This document shows positions 7,379-16,326 of a stretch of DNA of 64,000 nucleotides, in pieces. The DNA comes from an uncultured Oscillospiraceae bacterium. GTDB taxonomy: Bacteria; Bacillota; Clostridia; Oscillospirales; Oscillospiraceae. Position numbers and translations under genes: made by a program. A model generated the notes under the pieces. It ran no database searches and was not told where the DNA came from. It saw only the letters and a program-made list of their open reading frames with translations. Each line of letters opens with the position of its first letter. Within the stretch, counting starts at the first letter, position 1. Location of the stretch: assembly GCA_934590325.1 (NCBI GenBank), contig CAKTOW010000003.1, positions 62,001 through 126,000 of the forward strand, given 5' to 3'.

Positions 7379-10300
7379 TTATTTTTGGGGACGCATACGC
7401 TTCAGCAGCTCAATGTCCCCCTCAAGGTACGTGCTGGCCGCGCGGCTCAGGTCATAGGTCATGCAGCCGCCCTTGTCGGGGCAGAGGGGCAGGATGACCG
7501 CCTCGCCCAAACGGTTGAGGGTCAGGTTGCGGGCATAGAGGGCACGGAACTCGGTCTCGAGGGCCAGCAGAATATCCCGGGCGTTCTCCAGGCAGCAGAG
7601 GGACAGCTCCCAGGCGGTCTCGTCGTCCATGCCGGTGTACTCGGGGGCGGCATAGGGGAGGATGCGGTTGACGGCGGGCTGCAGGCCTCCGGGCAGGGCT
7701 TCGCTGCGGCGGACGGTGTCGCCGCCGATGAAGGGGTACAGGGTGGACTCCACGAAGCGCAGGCGCAGGTTGGGCAGGTAGTAGATGGCATCGGCGTCGT
7801 AGCCCAGCTGCTCCATGAGGTCGCGGCCCATGCCAGTGAGATAGCCCACCAGCACCTGGTCCACGGGGGTGTTGGTAGCGGCGAACAGGGGCGCCAGGCG
7901 GCGGATACGCTTGCCGTCGTGGAGCATATCGTCCACGAGGATGACCGGGCGGGCGAAGGCATGGATGGTGCGCACCTGGTCGGCCAGGGGCGAGTAATCC
8001 GGGTACGCCTCGATGGAGTAGCCGCTGAGATCGGGCTCATAGACCTTGTCGGTGCGCAGGGTCTTGGTGACGGTGTTGGGCACGGCTACACCGCGGAGTA
8101 TCTTACCGTAGGGCACGCATATATCCGGCCCCAGGACGCGGGGCATGGTGGGCTCCGCCGGGACACCGTTGCGGCCGGTGATGCGCTGGAGCAGCCGGTG
8201 GTGGATGACCCCGGCGGACAGGCTCAGCACCAGCGAGCCCGGCTGCAGCTTCGTCAGCGCCGCCTGCAGACGGCGGTGTGCGCCCGCGATAGCGGACAGC
8301 ACACGGGGCGAGGAGCTGAAGGGCGCCTTCACCGCCGTGTCCACGTTGCGGCTGAGGACGATGGGGCAGCGCATGTCCACCGCCAGGGCGTCGGTGCTAT
8401 CCCCGGCGGGGACGAAGCCCTGCAGCGTCAGCAGCTGGCGTCCGTAGCCGGAGGCCGCGCCCTCTATGGGCACGTACAGGGCGTAGGTGAACTCCCGGCT
8501 CAGCGCCAGGGTCAGCACCTCGGTGATGAGGAACTGGCACAGGTCGCTCTGCCGCTCGCCCCGGGGCACGAACAGGCCGCTGATGAGCAGCGTGCGCCCC
8601 CCGGCGTTCTGGCGCACCAGCCCCGACAGGGCCGGGTCGCCCAGTCGGGCGAACAGGTGTGCGGAATCCAGGCAGGTATAGCTGGCCGCCCCCAGTATGC
8701 CCCCGTCGGCGCCCCGGCAGACCATCACATCGTCGCCGCAGCGCTCTATCTGCTGGCGCAGGGCGGCGGCGGTGGGCACGGACAGCATGGTGCGCAGGAA
8801 CTTCTCCGTGGTCTCCGGCGAGGCGGGCAGGAAACTCAGGTCCTCCGTCCGCAGCACCGGCTTGTCCTGGGGCTCCCGCAGGTACAGGCCCCGGCGGTAG
8901 ATGAACTCCTGTACCACCGGGTCGATCAGGTTGGAGATGTCGCGGTTGGCGTCCACCGCCTCCCGTATGCGGGTGGAGCTGATCTCCTCCAGCTGGGGCG
9001 GCAGGGTCAGCTCCACCACCCGACCGGTGATGCATCTGTAATCGGGCGTCTCCGCGTCGGGCTCCGTGCGGCGGAACACAACGTGGTCAAAGGTATGGAT
9101 GGAATCGGCCTCCACCGGCTTGCGGTAGGAGGAGGCGTGCAGCACCACGTCGCTGCCCACCACGATGGACACGCTGCGCCCGGGGAAGGCCGCCCGCAGC
9201 TCGTGCAGGTTCTCCGGATTGGCGATGTTCACTGGGAAGTCCTCCGGGAAGATGCTCACGTGGAACACATCCGCCACGGACATGGCGGCTATGCGCCGCC
9301 GCAGGCGGTAGGGCTGGGTCTTTTTCGACCAGGAGAACTCGTCGATAGCCAGCAGCACCTCAAAGCCCAGGTCCCGTATGGCCTTGACGATGCCCTTGTG
9401 GGACAGAGTGAACGGGTCGAAGGTGCCGGGGAAGAAGGCCACCGGCCGGGGCGCGCCGAAGTCGAAGCCCTTGTGGAACAGCCGCTCCTCTGTGATGAAG
9501 CGGTACAGCTTGCCCAGCATGAACGCCCGGTAATAGAAGGTCAGCCCCTCGCCGGGGAACTCGTCCTGGGCGGACAGCAGCTTCCGCTCGGTGAGCATGA
9601 AGGCGCGGCGCTTCTCGTGCCGTCCCAGCTCGCCGGAGCCGAACACCCGGCGGCCCAGTACGTACAGCGCCTCCTGCCGGGTGGCGCCGTCGATGCCGCT
9701 CAGTCCCCGCATCAGCAGGCCCAGCAGCCGCTCCCGGCGGCGGCGGTAGGCCGCGTCTGTCTCCGGGAACCGGGCGCGGTAAACGTCATATTCCTCATAG
9801 ATGACGCCCACGGTGTCCAGCACCGAGGCGGTCACGCGGCTGTCGGAGGAGCTCAGGTTCACGTGCAGGTCGTCCAGCACCTCGTCCAGCTCCGCCGGCG
9901 GCAGCCACAGGGCAAAGCGCCCCAGATAGTCGGGGATATACTTGGTGAACTCCTGCTGTCCCAGCTCCAGGCCGCGGCACAGCTCCACCGCCACCTCGTT
10001 GCGCTGGTCGGCGGTCAGCCGGGGCGCCAGCGCCAGCAGCGCGTTGCCCGCGCTGTGGCGGACGGTGACCCGGTCGCTGACCTTGATCAGGTTGGACAGG
10101 TGCGTGGCGATGTGCAGGGCGGGGCTCTTCCCGCTGCGGGCGAAGTCCGTCAGCAGCCGCAGGTTGGCCTGCTTGGTGATCCACGGGGTGGCGGTCTTCA
10201 GGTTGTCCAGGAATATCTCCGACACCACCTCCTCCGGCAGCAGCAGCGGCTCGCCCCCGGCCAGGATGTCCTGCTTCAGATACCGTAGGGTGCCGCTGTC

Positions 10301-12130
10301 GTCGCAGGCCGCGGCGGCCACCGCCTCCAGGGCCCGGCCGTTCTCCGGGTACAGGCCGTGCAGCCGGTCCAGCAGCAGCACAGCGGCCATGCGGATGGTC
10401 AGGTCCTCCCGCTGGGACAGCGCCGCGGCGAACTCCACCATCTGCGCCGCCCGCCGGGCGTCGTAGGCCTCGTCGGGCAGGGCGCCGGCGGTGTCCAGCA
10501 GCTGGAAGGCCGTGTAGTCGTCCAGTGTCTCCGGGCGGCGGTAATAGGCGAACACCGGGGCCAGGAACCGTTCCTCCCGCCCCGGGCAGTGGCTCAGCAG
10601 CGAGCCCACCGCGAACTTCAGCGTATAGCCGATCCACCGCCGGTGCTGCAGCATCAGCTTGTGGTCGGGATAGAGTATCTTGTCCAGGTACAGCTTCCAC
10701 TGCTCCACGTCGGTGATGGCCCGGGGGTCGGGGCGGCTGTCCTCGGGCCGCTGCTTGGCATAGCCCGCGTGGAACCCGGCGATGATCTCGCCCAGCAGCG
10801 CCGCCGCCTGGCGGCGGATGTCGCCCTCCCGGTGCATCAGCAGTTCATAGAGGAACGTCAGCGTCTGCACCTTCTGGGGGATATGCAGATACAGGGAATA
10901 GGACTCGAACACCGCCAGATACGCCCGCAGACGGCGCCAGTCCGTTTCGCCGCGGGCCTCCTCCAGCAGACGAGCGAAGCTGCGCTGGTCGGTGAGCCGG
11001 TGCATCAGCGTCATGTTGTGCTCCACGCACCGCAGCGTCAGGGCTCGCAGCGCCTCATCGTCGGTCATCAGGGCGGTGTGCTTCTCCGGCAGCGGCGCCG
11101 TGTCGCCGCCGGTCATGGTCACGTCCACGCCCCGGCTGATCATATACTGCTCGAAGTCCTCCAGCCGGGCGTACACCCGGGTATAACGCTTTTTCTTCTC
11201 ACCGTCCACATCGTCCAGCTTGGCCAGTATCACCTGGAAGGCCTCCGCCAGCGTGGAGATACGGGTGATCTCCTCCCCGCGCTCGCCCCGCAGCTGTTTC
11301 ACCCGGAAGTCGGCGTAGATCAGCAGCAGCGCCTCGGCGGACAGGTAGTCGGGCTCCAGGTCCCACACGGAGTGGTTGGCGGCCACATGGCCGATGTCGG
11401 TCATCTTGCGGCGGCGGAACCACTGGTCGGTGTAGTAATAGTGCAGATACGGCACCCGCTCGCCGGGCCGGCAGCCGAATTTGCCCAGGTCATGCCCCGC
11501 GGCGGCGCCGGACACCAGCGCCACGTCCACAGCCGAGCCGTTTCTGTGCAGGGCGCGGGCGGCGGTAACGGCGATATGGTGCACCCCGGCGATATGCTCC
11601 AGCGTGCGGAAGGGCGTGGTCTCCAGCCCCAGCCGCATCATCTCGTACACGAACTCCCGCTTCCACGTGCGCAGGAAGCGGGTATAGGAGGCCGCCGTGG
11701 GGCTGTCGGCCAGCTCCTCGTCGGTCAGGAAGTCGAACGTCCACGCCGGGTCGTAGGGCAGCAGCTCCGCCTCGGCGGCAAAGAGCACCTGCAGCACGGA
11801 CAGGAAGAACACGGCGCCTGCGGCAAGATCGTCGGGTGCGTTTTTCTCCGGATACAGCAGGCGGCGTGCGTAGTCGTAGGTATAGGCCATCCAGCCCTCC
11901 CGCGGCGCGCAGCCGGGGCACAGGGCCTCCAGCTCCGGGCGGATGAGGTCCAGCACATCGGCGCAGCGCAGCCGCTGGCCGTTGAACAGCCCGGCAAAGC
12001 GCTGCATATACCCCTCGGTCTCGATGCGCTGGAGCAGGGGAAGGCGGGGGTCGATGCACTCCGACGCGCCGCGGTCGGAAAGGCGGCGGCGCAGGGCCAG
12101 GTCCATCTGGCGGATACGTTTCTTATTCAT
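7379..12130 (-). CDS. Giant multidomain protein: HD hydrolase, HEAT-like repeats, NadD-like nucleotidylyltransferase, GNAT-like and PRTase-like regions
   Basis: 1583 residues from the ATG at 12130, which has AGGAGG 7 nt upstream; 35 further upstream codons lack such a site. Visible parts: an HD domain at about 175-275 (His184/185, H213-D214 in AGHDLGKFG, H248, H253); alpha-helical, HEAT-like stretch about 400-860; a nicotinate-nucleotide-adenylyltransferase-like domain about 895-1085 with GTFDPFTLSH (902-911) and ISSTRIRE (1050-1057); a weak acetyltransferase-like region about 1100-1260; and a phosphoribosyltransferase-like PRPP loop VILVDDMLHDGKR (1396-1408). In Firmicutes the HD protein YqeK is a neighbour of NadD, so HD plus NadD in one chain is suggestive. 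The actual reaction is unknown; nucleotide or NAD-precursor chemistry is the best guess. Confidence 0.75.
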   Translation of the reverse strand: MNKKRIRQMDLALRRRLSDRGASECIDPRLPLLQRIETEGYMQRFAGLFNGQRLRCADVLDLIRPELEALCPGCAPREGWMAYTYDYARRLLYPEKNAPDDLAAGAVFFLSVLQVLFAAEAELLPYDPAWTFDFLTDEELADSPTAASYTRFLRTWKREFVYEMMRLGLETTPFRTLEHIAGVHHIAVTAARALHRNGSAVDVALVSGAAAGHDLGKFGCRPGERVPYLHYYYTDQWFRRRKMTDIGHVAANHSVWDLEPDYLSAEALLLIYADFRVKQLRGERGEEITRISTLAEAFQVILAKLDDVDGEKKKRYTRVYARLEDFEQYMISRGVDVTMTGGDTAPLPEKHTALMTDDEALRALTLRCVEHNMTLMHRLTDQRSFARLLEEARGETDWRRLRAYLAVFESYSLYLHIPQKVQTLTFLYELLMHREGDIRRQAAALLGEIIAGFHAGYAKQRPEDSRPDPRAITDVEQWKLYLDKILYPDHKLMLQHRRWIGYTLKFAVGSLLSHCPGREERFLAPVFAYYRRPETLDDYTAFQLLDTAGALPDEAYDARRAAQMVEFAAALSQREDLTIRMAAVLLLDRLHGLYPENGRALEAVAAAACDDSGTLRYLKQDILAGGEPLLLPEEVVSEIFLDNLKTATPWITKQANLRLLTDFARSGKSPALHIATHLSNLIKVSDRVTVRHSAGNALLALAPRLTADQRNEVAVELCRGLELGQQEFTKYIPDYLGRFALWLPPAELDEVLDDLHVNLSSSDSRVTASVLDTVGVIYEEYDVYRARFPETDAAYRRRRERLLGLLMRGLSGIDGATRQEALYVLGRRVFGSGELGRHEKRRAFMLTERKLLSAQDEFPGEGLTFYYRAFMLGKLYRFITEERLFHKGFDFGAPRPVAFFPGTFDPFTLSHKGIVKAIRDLGFEVLLAIDEFSWSKKTQPYRLRRRIAAMSVADVFHVSIFPEDFPVNIANPENLHELRAAFPGRSVSIVVGSDVVLHASSYRKPVEADSIHTFDHVVFRRTEPDAETPDYRCITGRVVELTLPPQLEEISSTRIREAVDANRDISNLIDPVVQEFIYRRGLYLREPQDKPVLRTEDLSFLPASPETTEKFLRTMLSVPTAAALRQQIERCGDDVMVCRGADGGILGAASYTCLDSAHLFARLGDPALSGLVRQNAGGRTLLISGLFVPRGERQSDLCQFLITEVLTLALSREFTYALYVPIEGAASGYGRQLLTLQGFVPAGDSTDALAVDMRCPIVLSRNVDTAVKAPFSSSPRVLSAIAGAHRRLQAALTKLQPGSLVLSLSAGVIHHRLLQRITGRNGVPAEPTMPRVLGPDICVPYGKILRGVAVPNTVTKTLRTDKVYEPDLSGYSIEAYPDYSPLADQVRTIHAFARPVILVDDMLHDGKRIRRLAPLFAATNTPVDQVLVGYLTGMGRDLMEQLGYDADAIYYLPNLRLRFVESTLYPFIGGDTVRRSEALPGGLQPAVNRILPYAAPEYTGMDDETAWELSLCCLENARDILLALETEFRALYARNLTLNRLGEAVILPLCPDKGGCMTYDLSRAASTYLEGDIELLKRMRPQK

Positions 12131-12466
12131 GGCAAAACCTCCTGCCGGTGGTATCGTACACAGGGCGCGTCCGGCCCCCGGCGTTCCGGGGCATCGCTCA
12201 TGCCGGACACGGCACACCATAATAATAGGACACACCCCCGCACGCTGTCAATATTCTGCCGGGCGTTTTGCCACCGTTTTGATACGGAACCTTATGGAGC
12301 TCTTAATCCTGCGTTCATATTTTGTTCACAATTTGGACAGCCCCGCCATGGTATGATGTGGGAGAGGCTTTTTACCGCGCGGCGGAACGGAAACGACCCT
12401 TCCGCCGTCTATAAGGGTAGGAAAATTTCCCCATCGGCGTATGGGAAAGGAAAAGGAGAACACAAC
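12131..12466. other. Divergent intergenic region between the giant-protein operon and the efflux operon
   Basis: 336 bp between two divergent start codons. It holds the consensus-like minus-strand promoter (separate entry). On the plus strand there is a possible -10 TATGAT at 12352-12357 but no -35 at good spacing. I see no further gene. Confidence 0.6.
12222..12251 (-). promoter_or_regulatory. Sigma-A promoter of the giant-protein/ferredoxin operon
   Basis: Minus strand: perfect TTGACA (12251-12246), an 18-nt spacer, then TATTAT (12227-12222). It lies about 95 bp upstream of the giant gene's ATG. Confidence 0.75.
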
Positions 12467-13822
12467 ATGAAAAAAGCTGCTTTTGTGCTGGCGCTGGTCA
12501 TGCTGCTGGGCTGCGTGTCCGGCTGCGGCGCAGCGGAGGGCGAGGCCTCCGTGCAGTCGGTGTCCATGATCTGCGGGCTGGGGTCCGTGGGTCTGGCGGA
12601 CCGGTTCGCGGGCATCGTCAGTCCCCTGAGCGAGACGACCATCAAGAAAAACGACGCCATGACCATCGACACCGTCAAGGTGAAGGTGGGCGACAGCGTA
12701 AAAAAGGGCGACGTGCTGCTGACCTATGACCTCAGCCAGATCCGCACCGACCTGGAGATGGCGCAGCTGGAGCTGGAACAGCTGAACGCCACGCTGGAGG
12801 ACCAGCAGGCGGAGCTGGAGCGTATACAGAAGCTGATGGACGACACCTACGACGCGGCCACCAAGCGGCAATACGCCCTAGACCTGCGCGAGCAGAACGT
12901 GAAGGTGCTGGAGACCAAGGCCAGCATCGCCACCAAGAAAAAGGACATCGAGAAGCTGAAGAACAACACCAAGAACGCCACCGTCACCTCCCCCGTGGAC
13001 GGCGAGGTGCAGTCCCTGAACCCGGACGGCGGCACGGACAACAACGGCAATCCCCTGCCCTTTATGACCATTGTGGAGACGGCGGGCTGCCGCGTCAAGG
13101 GCTACGTGAACGAGAACAACGCCAGCGTGCTGACCGAGGGCACGGCGGTGGTCATCCGTTCCCGGGTCAGCGACCAGACGTGGAAGGGCAGCATCAGCTC
13201 CATCGACTGGAACAACGCCCAGCAGACGCGCAGCGACTACGGCGACAGCGACACGGCCATGTCCAGCAAGTACCCCTTCTATGTGACGCTGGAGGGCGAC
13301 GGCGAGGGCCTGCTGATGGGCCAGCACGTGTACATAGAGCCGGATGTGGGGCAGGAGGACAAGGCGGAGAAGGATGCCATCAACCTGCCGTCCTACTTCG
13401 TCAACGACGCCGAGGGGAACCCGTGGGTGTGGGCCCAGAGCAGCAAGGGCAAGCTGGAGAAGCGCAGCCTGAAGCTGGGCGAGTACAACGCCGACACGGA
13501 CACCTACCCCGTGCTGGACGGCCTGACGGCGGAGGACTACATCGCCTATCCCGACGACAGCCTGAAGGCGGGCATGACGTGCATCACCTATGACGACGCC
13601 ACCTTTGACCCCAGCGCAGGCGGCAGCACGGGAGATATGGACGGCAAGGTTGACATGGACGGCATGGAGGATATGACCGGCACGGACGGCACGGACAGCA
13701 TGGACGGTGGCGATACGGTCACGGAGGACGGCGGTACCGCGGACAACAGCGGCACCGCAGCCGTGCTGCCCGGCGGCGAGGCCGCCTCCGCGCCGGCGGT
13801 CGTTCCGCCGATGGAGGGCTGA
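12467..13822 (+). CDS. RND/MacA-type adaptor lipoprotein of an ABC efflux system (first adaptor)
   Basis: 451 residues starting MKKAAFVLALVMLLGC with a lipobox-like VSGC, so probably a membrane-anchored lipoprotein. A biotinyl-lipoyl-like segment (VKVKVGDSVKKGDVLLTYD, about 65-85) is split by a coiled-coil hairpin rich in Leu, Glu and Gln (about 90-165) and rejoined at TVTSPVDGEVQSLNPDGG. A beta-barrel region follows. The last ~70 residues are a low-complexity Asp/Met/Gly/Thr-rich tail. The ATG at 12467 has AAGGAG 8 nt upstream. The ATPase starts 2 bp after the stop. It would link the permease to the outside of the membrane; substrate unknown. Confidence 0.85.
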   Translation: MKKAAFVLALVMLLGCVSGCGAAEGEASVQSVSMICGLGSVGLADRFAGIVSPLSETTIKKNDAMTIDTVKVKVGDSVKKGDVLLTYDLSQIRTDLEMAQLELEQLNATLEDQQAELERIQKLMDDTYDAATKRQYALDLREQNVKVLETKASIATKKKDIEKLKNNTKNATVTSPVDGEVQSLNPDGGTDNNGNPLPFMTIVETAGCRVKGYVNENNASVLTEGTAVVIRSRVSDQTWKGSISSIDWNNAQQTRSDYGDSDTAMSSKYPFYVTLEGDGEGLLMGQHVYIEPDVGQEDKAEKDAINLPSYFVNDAEGNPWVWAQSSKGKLEKRSLKLGEYNADTDTYPVLDGLTAEDYIAYPDDSLKAGMTCITYDDATFDPSAGGSTGDMDGKVDMDGMEDMTGTDGTDSMDGGDTVTEDGGTADNSGTAAVLPGGEAASAPAVVPPMEG

Positions 13823-13824
13823 GC

Positions 13825-14505
13825 ATGATTTTGGAAATGCGCGATATATGCAAGGACTACCCCATGGGCAAGGGCGTTGCACATATCCTGAAAAACGTGA
13901 GCCTCGACGTGGAGGAGGGGGAGTACCTGGCCATCATGGGTCCCTCCGGCAGCGGCAAGACCACGCTGATGAACCTGATCGGGTGCCTGGACGTGCCCAC
14001 CAGCGGCAGCTATCTGCTGGGCGGGCGGGACGTGACCACCTGCAACAACAAGCAGCTGGCGGAGGTGCGGAACAAGGAGCTGGGCTTCGTGTTCCAGAGC
14101 TTCAACCTGCTGCCGAAGCTGACGGCGCTGGAAAACGTGGCGCTGCCCCTGCTGTACGGCGGGGTGAAGAAGGCGGAACGGCTGGAACGGGCCCGGGCCG
14201 CGCTGGAGACAGTGGGGCTTTCCGACCGGGTGGAGCACCGGCCGGACCAGCTGTCCGGCGGGCAGTGCCAGCGGGTGGCCATCGCACGGGCCATCGTGGG
14301 CAAGCCCAAGCTGCTGCTGGCCGACGAGCCCACCGGTGCGCTGGACAGCGCCAGCGGCGCGGCGGTGATGGAGCTGTTCCAGCAGCTGCACGAGAGCGGC
14401 TCCACCATTATTATGATCACCCATGACCGCTCCATCGCGGGCCACGCCGCCAAGGTCATGACCATACGGGACGGCGTACTGTCGGGAGGTGACGACCATG
14501 AGTGA
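13825..14505 (+). CDS. MacB-type ABC transporter ATP-binding protein
   Basis: 226 residues, the usual size for LolD/MacB-family ATPases. Walker A GPSGSGKTT (about 39-47), Q-loop FQSFNLLPKL, signature LSGGQCQRVAIARA, Walker B LLLADEPTGALD and switch His in THD are all intact. It energises the FtsX-like permease at 16327. The gene overlaps the second adaptor by 8 bp, so translation is probably coupled. Confidence 0.95.
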   Translation: MILEMRDICKDYPMGKGVAHILKNVSLDVEEGEYLAIMGPSGSGKTTLMNLIGCLDVPTSGSYLLGGRDVTTCNNKQLAEVRNKELGFVFQSFNLLPKLTALENVALPLLYGGVKKAERLERARAALETVGLSDRVEHRPDQLSGGQCQRVAIARAIVGKPKLLLADEPTGALDSASGAAVMELFQQLHESGSTIIMITHDRSIAGHAAKVMTIRDGVLSGGDDHE

Positions 14506-16312
14506 GAAGCTGACACTGCGCGAAAAGCTGCACATCGGCGAAAAGCGGCCCGACGGAGAGCGGCCGCCCATGAACAAGAAGGCGAAAAAGGCCATCATCG
14601 CCGTGGTGTGTACCGTTGCCGTCTGCGGCGCGGTGTGGGGCGGGCTGACCATCGCACGGAACGCCCAGCGGGGGGACGTGAACGTGTACGCCGTGGGCGA
14701 TTGCGCCATGACCGACTACTGGGGCGACAACTCCAACACCAGCGGCATGGTGACCACCGACAAGCTGCAGAAAATTTATATCTCCCAGAGCCAGACGGTC
14801 ACAAAGGTCTGGGTCAAGGAGGGCGACGAGGTCAAAAAGGGCGACCCGCTGGTGAGCTACGACTCCACCCTGACACAGGCCTCTGTGGAGCGGGCGCGCA
14901 TCCAGTACGACCGCCAGGTGGAGAACCTGAGCACCGCCAAGAGCGACCTGGAGCTGCTGAAAAAGGCCCAGAGCAAGGAGACCCTCGAAGCCGAGCGCAA
15001 CGGCCTGCAGAGCAAGCTGGATAAGCTGATAGAGGATGCGGACAAGGCCGCCGGGTACAAAGACCCGGTAACCCCCCGTTTTCTCACCGTGAAGGACAAT
15101 CTTGGCAACACCAAGGATAAGCCCCTGTACTACATCTACACCGGCACACTGACACTGGATCAGGCCACGCTGGAAACACTGCTGGCAGAGAAAACGGAAG
15201 CCTATATCGTTGCCTTCAAGCGGGAGGGCGACATTGTCGGCGGCGCCATTACAGAGAGCTGGGGCCTGCACCTGAAGCTGGTAAACGCAGCTCCTGCCCC
15301 CACCCCTGGCGGTGAGACCGGCGGCAATACCAGCTCCGGCGAGGACACCGGTTCCGGTCAGACCACCGTCACCGTACTGACCAACGAAGGCAACGGCAGC
15401 GACAACAACGACAAGCCCGCCGCAGCTGAGAAGAAAATTTCCCTGGAACTGCTGAATGGTATGCCCGACTATCCCGAAAAGGCACGGGAATACAACACCA
15501 AGGAAATCCAGGACCTGCAGAAGAAGATCGCCCAGATCGACGAGCTGCTGGCGGCCTCCATGGAGCGCGCCGACCTGAACAAGGCCATCCTGGACAAGAT
15601 GCAGGAGATCAAGGAGCTGGAGGTCAACAACAAGCTGGCAAAGCTGGACCTGGACAAGAAGCTGAGGGAGCTGGGCGACGGCAACGTGTACGCGGAGTTC
15701 AGTGGGACGGTGAAGGCCGTCCGGGACGCCACGGAGGCGTATAACAACAGCGAGGCGGTGGTGGAGCTGTCCGGCGGCGGCGGGTACTACGTCAGCGGGA
15801 CGCTCAGCGAGATGGATCTGGGCAGCGTGAAGGTGGGGGACACGGTGCAGATCAGCAGCTGGCGCACCGGGGCGTTCTGCGAGGGGAAGATCGTGTCTAT
15901 CGACGACTACCCCACCAGCAATGGCAATAACTGGGGCGACGGCAACAGCAATGTCTCCTACTACCCCTTCAAGGTATTCGTCACCGAGGACGCCAATCTG
16001 GAGCCGAACGATTATGTGGATATTCAGTACCAGAAGGTGTCCACCCAGCAGCAGACGGGGAGCTCGCTGTATCTGGAGAGTATGTTTATCCGGGAGGACA
16101 ACGGCAAGAGCTACGTGATGGTGCGGAACGAGGACGGCAGGCTGGAGCAGCGCTGGGTGCAGACCGGCCGCGACCTGTGGGGCAGCTACACCCAGATACG
16201 CGGCGGACTGACCATCGACGACTACGTGGCGTTCCCCTATGGGCGCGACGTGGTGGAGGGCGCCCACACTGTGGAGGCCACGGTCGACCAGCTGTACAAC
16301 TACGGCGTGTAA
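14498..16312 (+). CDS. Second HlyD/MacA-like adaptor with an inserted domain
   Basis: 604 residues, longer than usual for the family. A cytoplasmic N-terminus with basic MNKKAKKAI precedes one membrane span (about 28-48). A lipoyl-like half-motif (VTKVWVKEGDEVKKGDPLVSYD) leads into a coiled coil. The coil is interrupted at about 186-327 by a non-helical, Gly/Thr/Asn-rich insertion (PAPTPGGETGG, NEGNGSDNNDK) and resumes at KEIQDLQKKIAQIDELL. A beta-barrel and distal domain follow. The ATG at 14498 has GGGAGG 8 nt upstream; the in-frame GTG at 14489 lies within that site. It sits between ATPase and permease, so the system carries two distinct adaptors. Confidence 0.85.
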   Translation: MSEKLTLREKLHIGEKRPDGERPPMNKKAKKAIIAVVCTVAVCGAVWGGLTIARNAQRGDVNVYAVGDCAMTDYWGDNSNTSGMVTTDKLQKIYISQSQTVTKVWVKEGDEVKKGDPLVSYDSTLTQASVERARIQYDRQVENLSTAKSDLELLKKAQSKETLEAERNGLQSKLDKLIEDADKAAGYKDPVTPRFLTVKDNLGNTKDKPLYYIYTGTLTLDQATLETLLAEKTEAYIVAFKREGDIVGGAITESWGLHLKLVNAAPAPTPGGETGGNTSSGEDTGSGQTTVTVLTNEGNGSDNNDKPAAAEKKISLELLNGMPDYPEKAREYNTKEIQDLQKKIAQIDELLAASMERADLNKAILDKMQEIKELEVNNKLAKLDLDKKLRELGDGNVYAEFSGTVKAVRDATEAYNNSEAVVELSGGGGYYVSGTLSEMDLGSVKVGDTVQISSWRTGAFCEGKIVSIDDYPTSNGNNWGDGNSNVSYYPFKVFVTEDANLEPNDYVDIQYQKVSTQQQTGSSLYLESMFIREDNGKSYVMVRNEDGRLEQRWVQTGRDLWGSYTQIRGGLTIDDYVAFPYGRDVVEGAHTVEATVDQLYNYGV

Positions 16313-16326
16313 GGAGGCGGGATAGA

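Noticed and set aside
2345..10288. Very long plus-strand open frames opposite pnp and the giant gene
   Set aside because: They are rich in His, Gly, Leu and Val, have no domain or ribosome site, and mirror real genes on the other strand. High third-position GC produces such frames.
12352..12357. Plus-strand promoter of the efflux operon at TATGAT
   Set aside because: Candidate -35 boxes are at 13 or 21 nt, outside the usual range; left unassigned.
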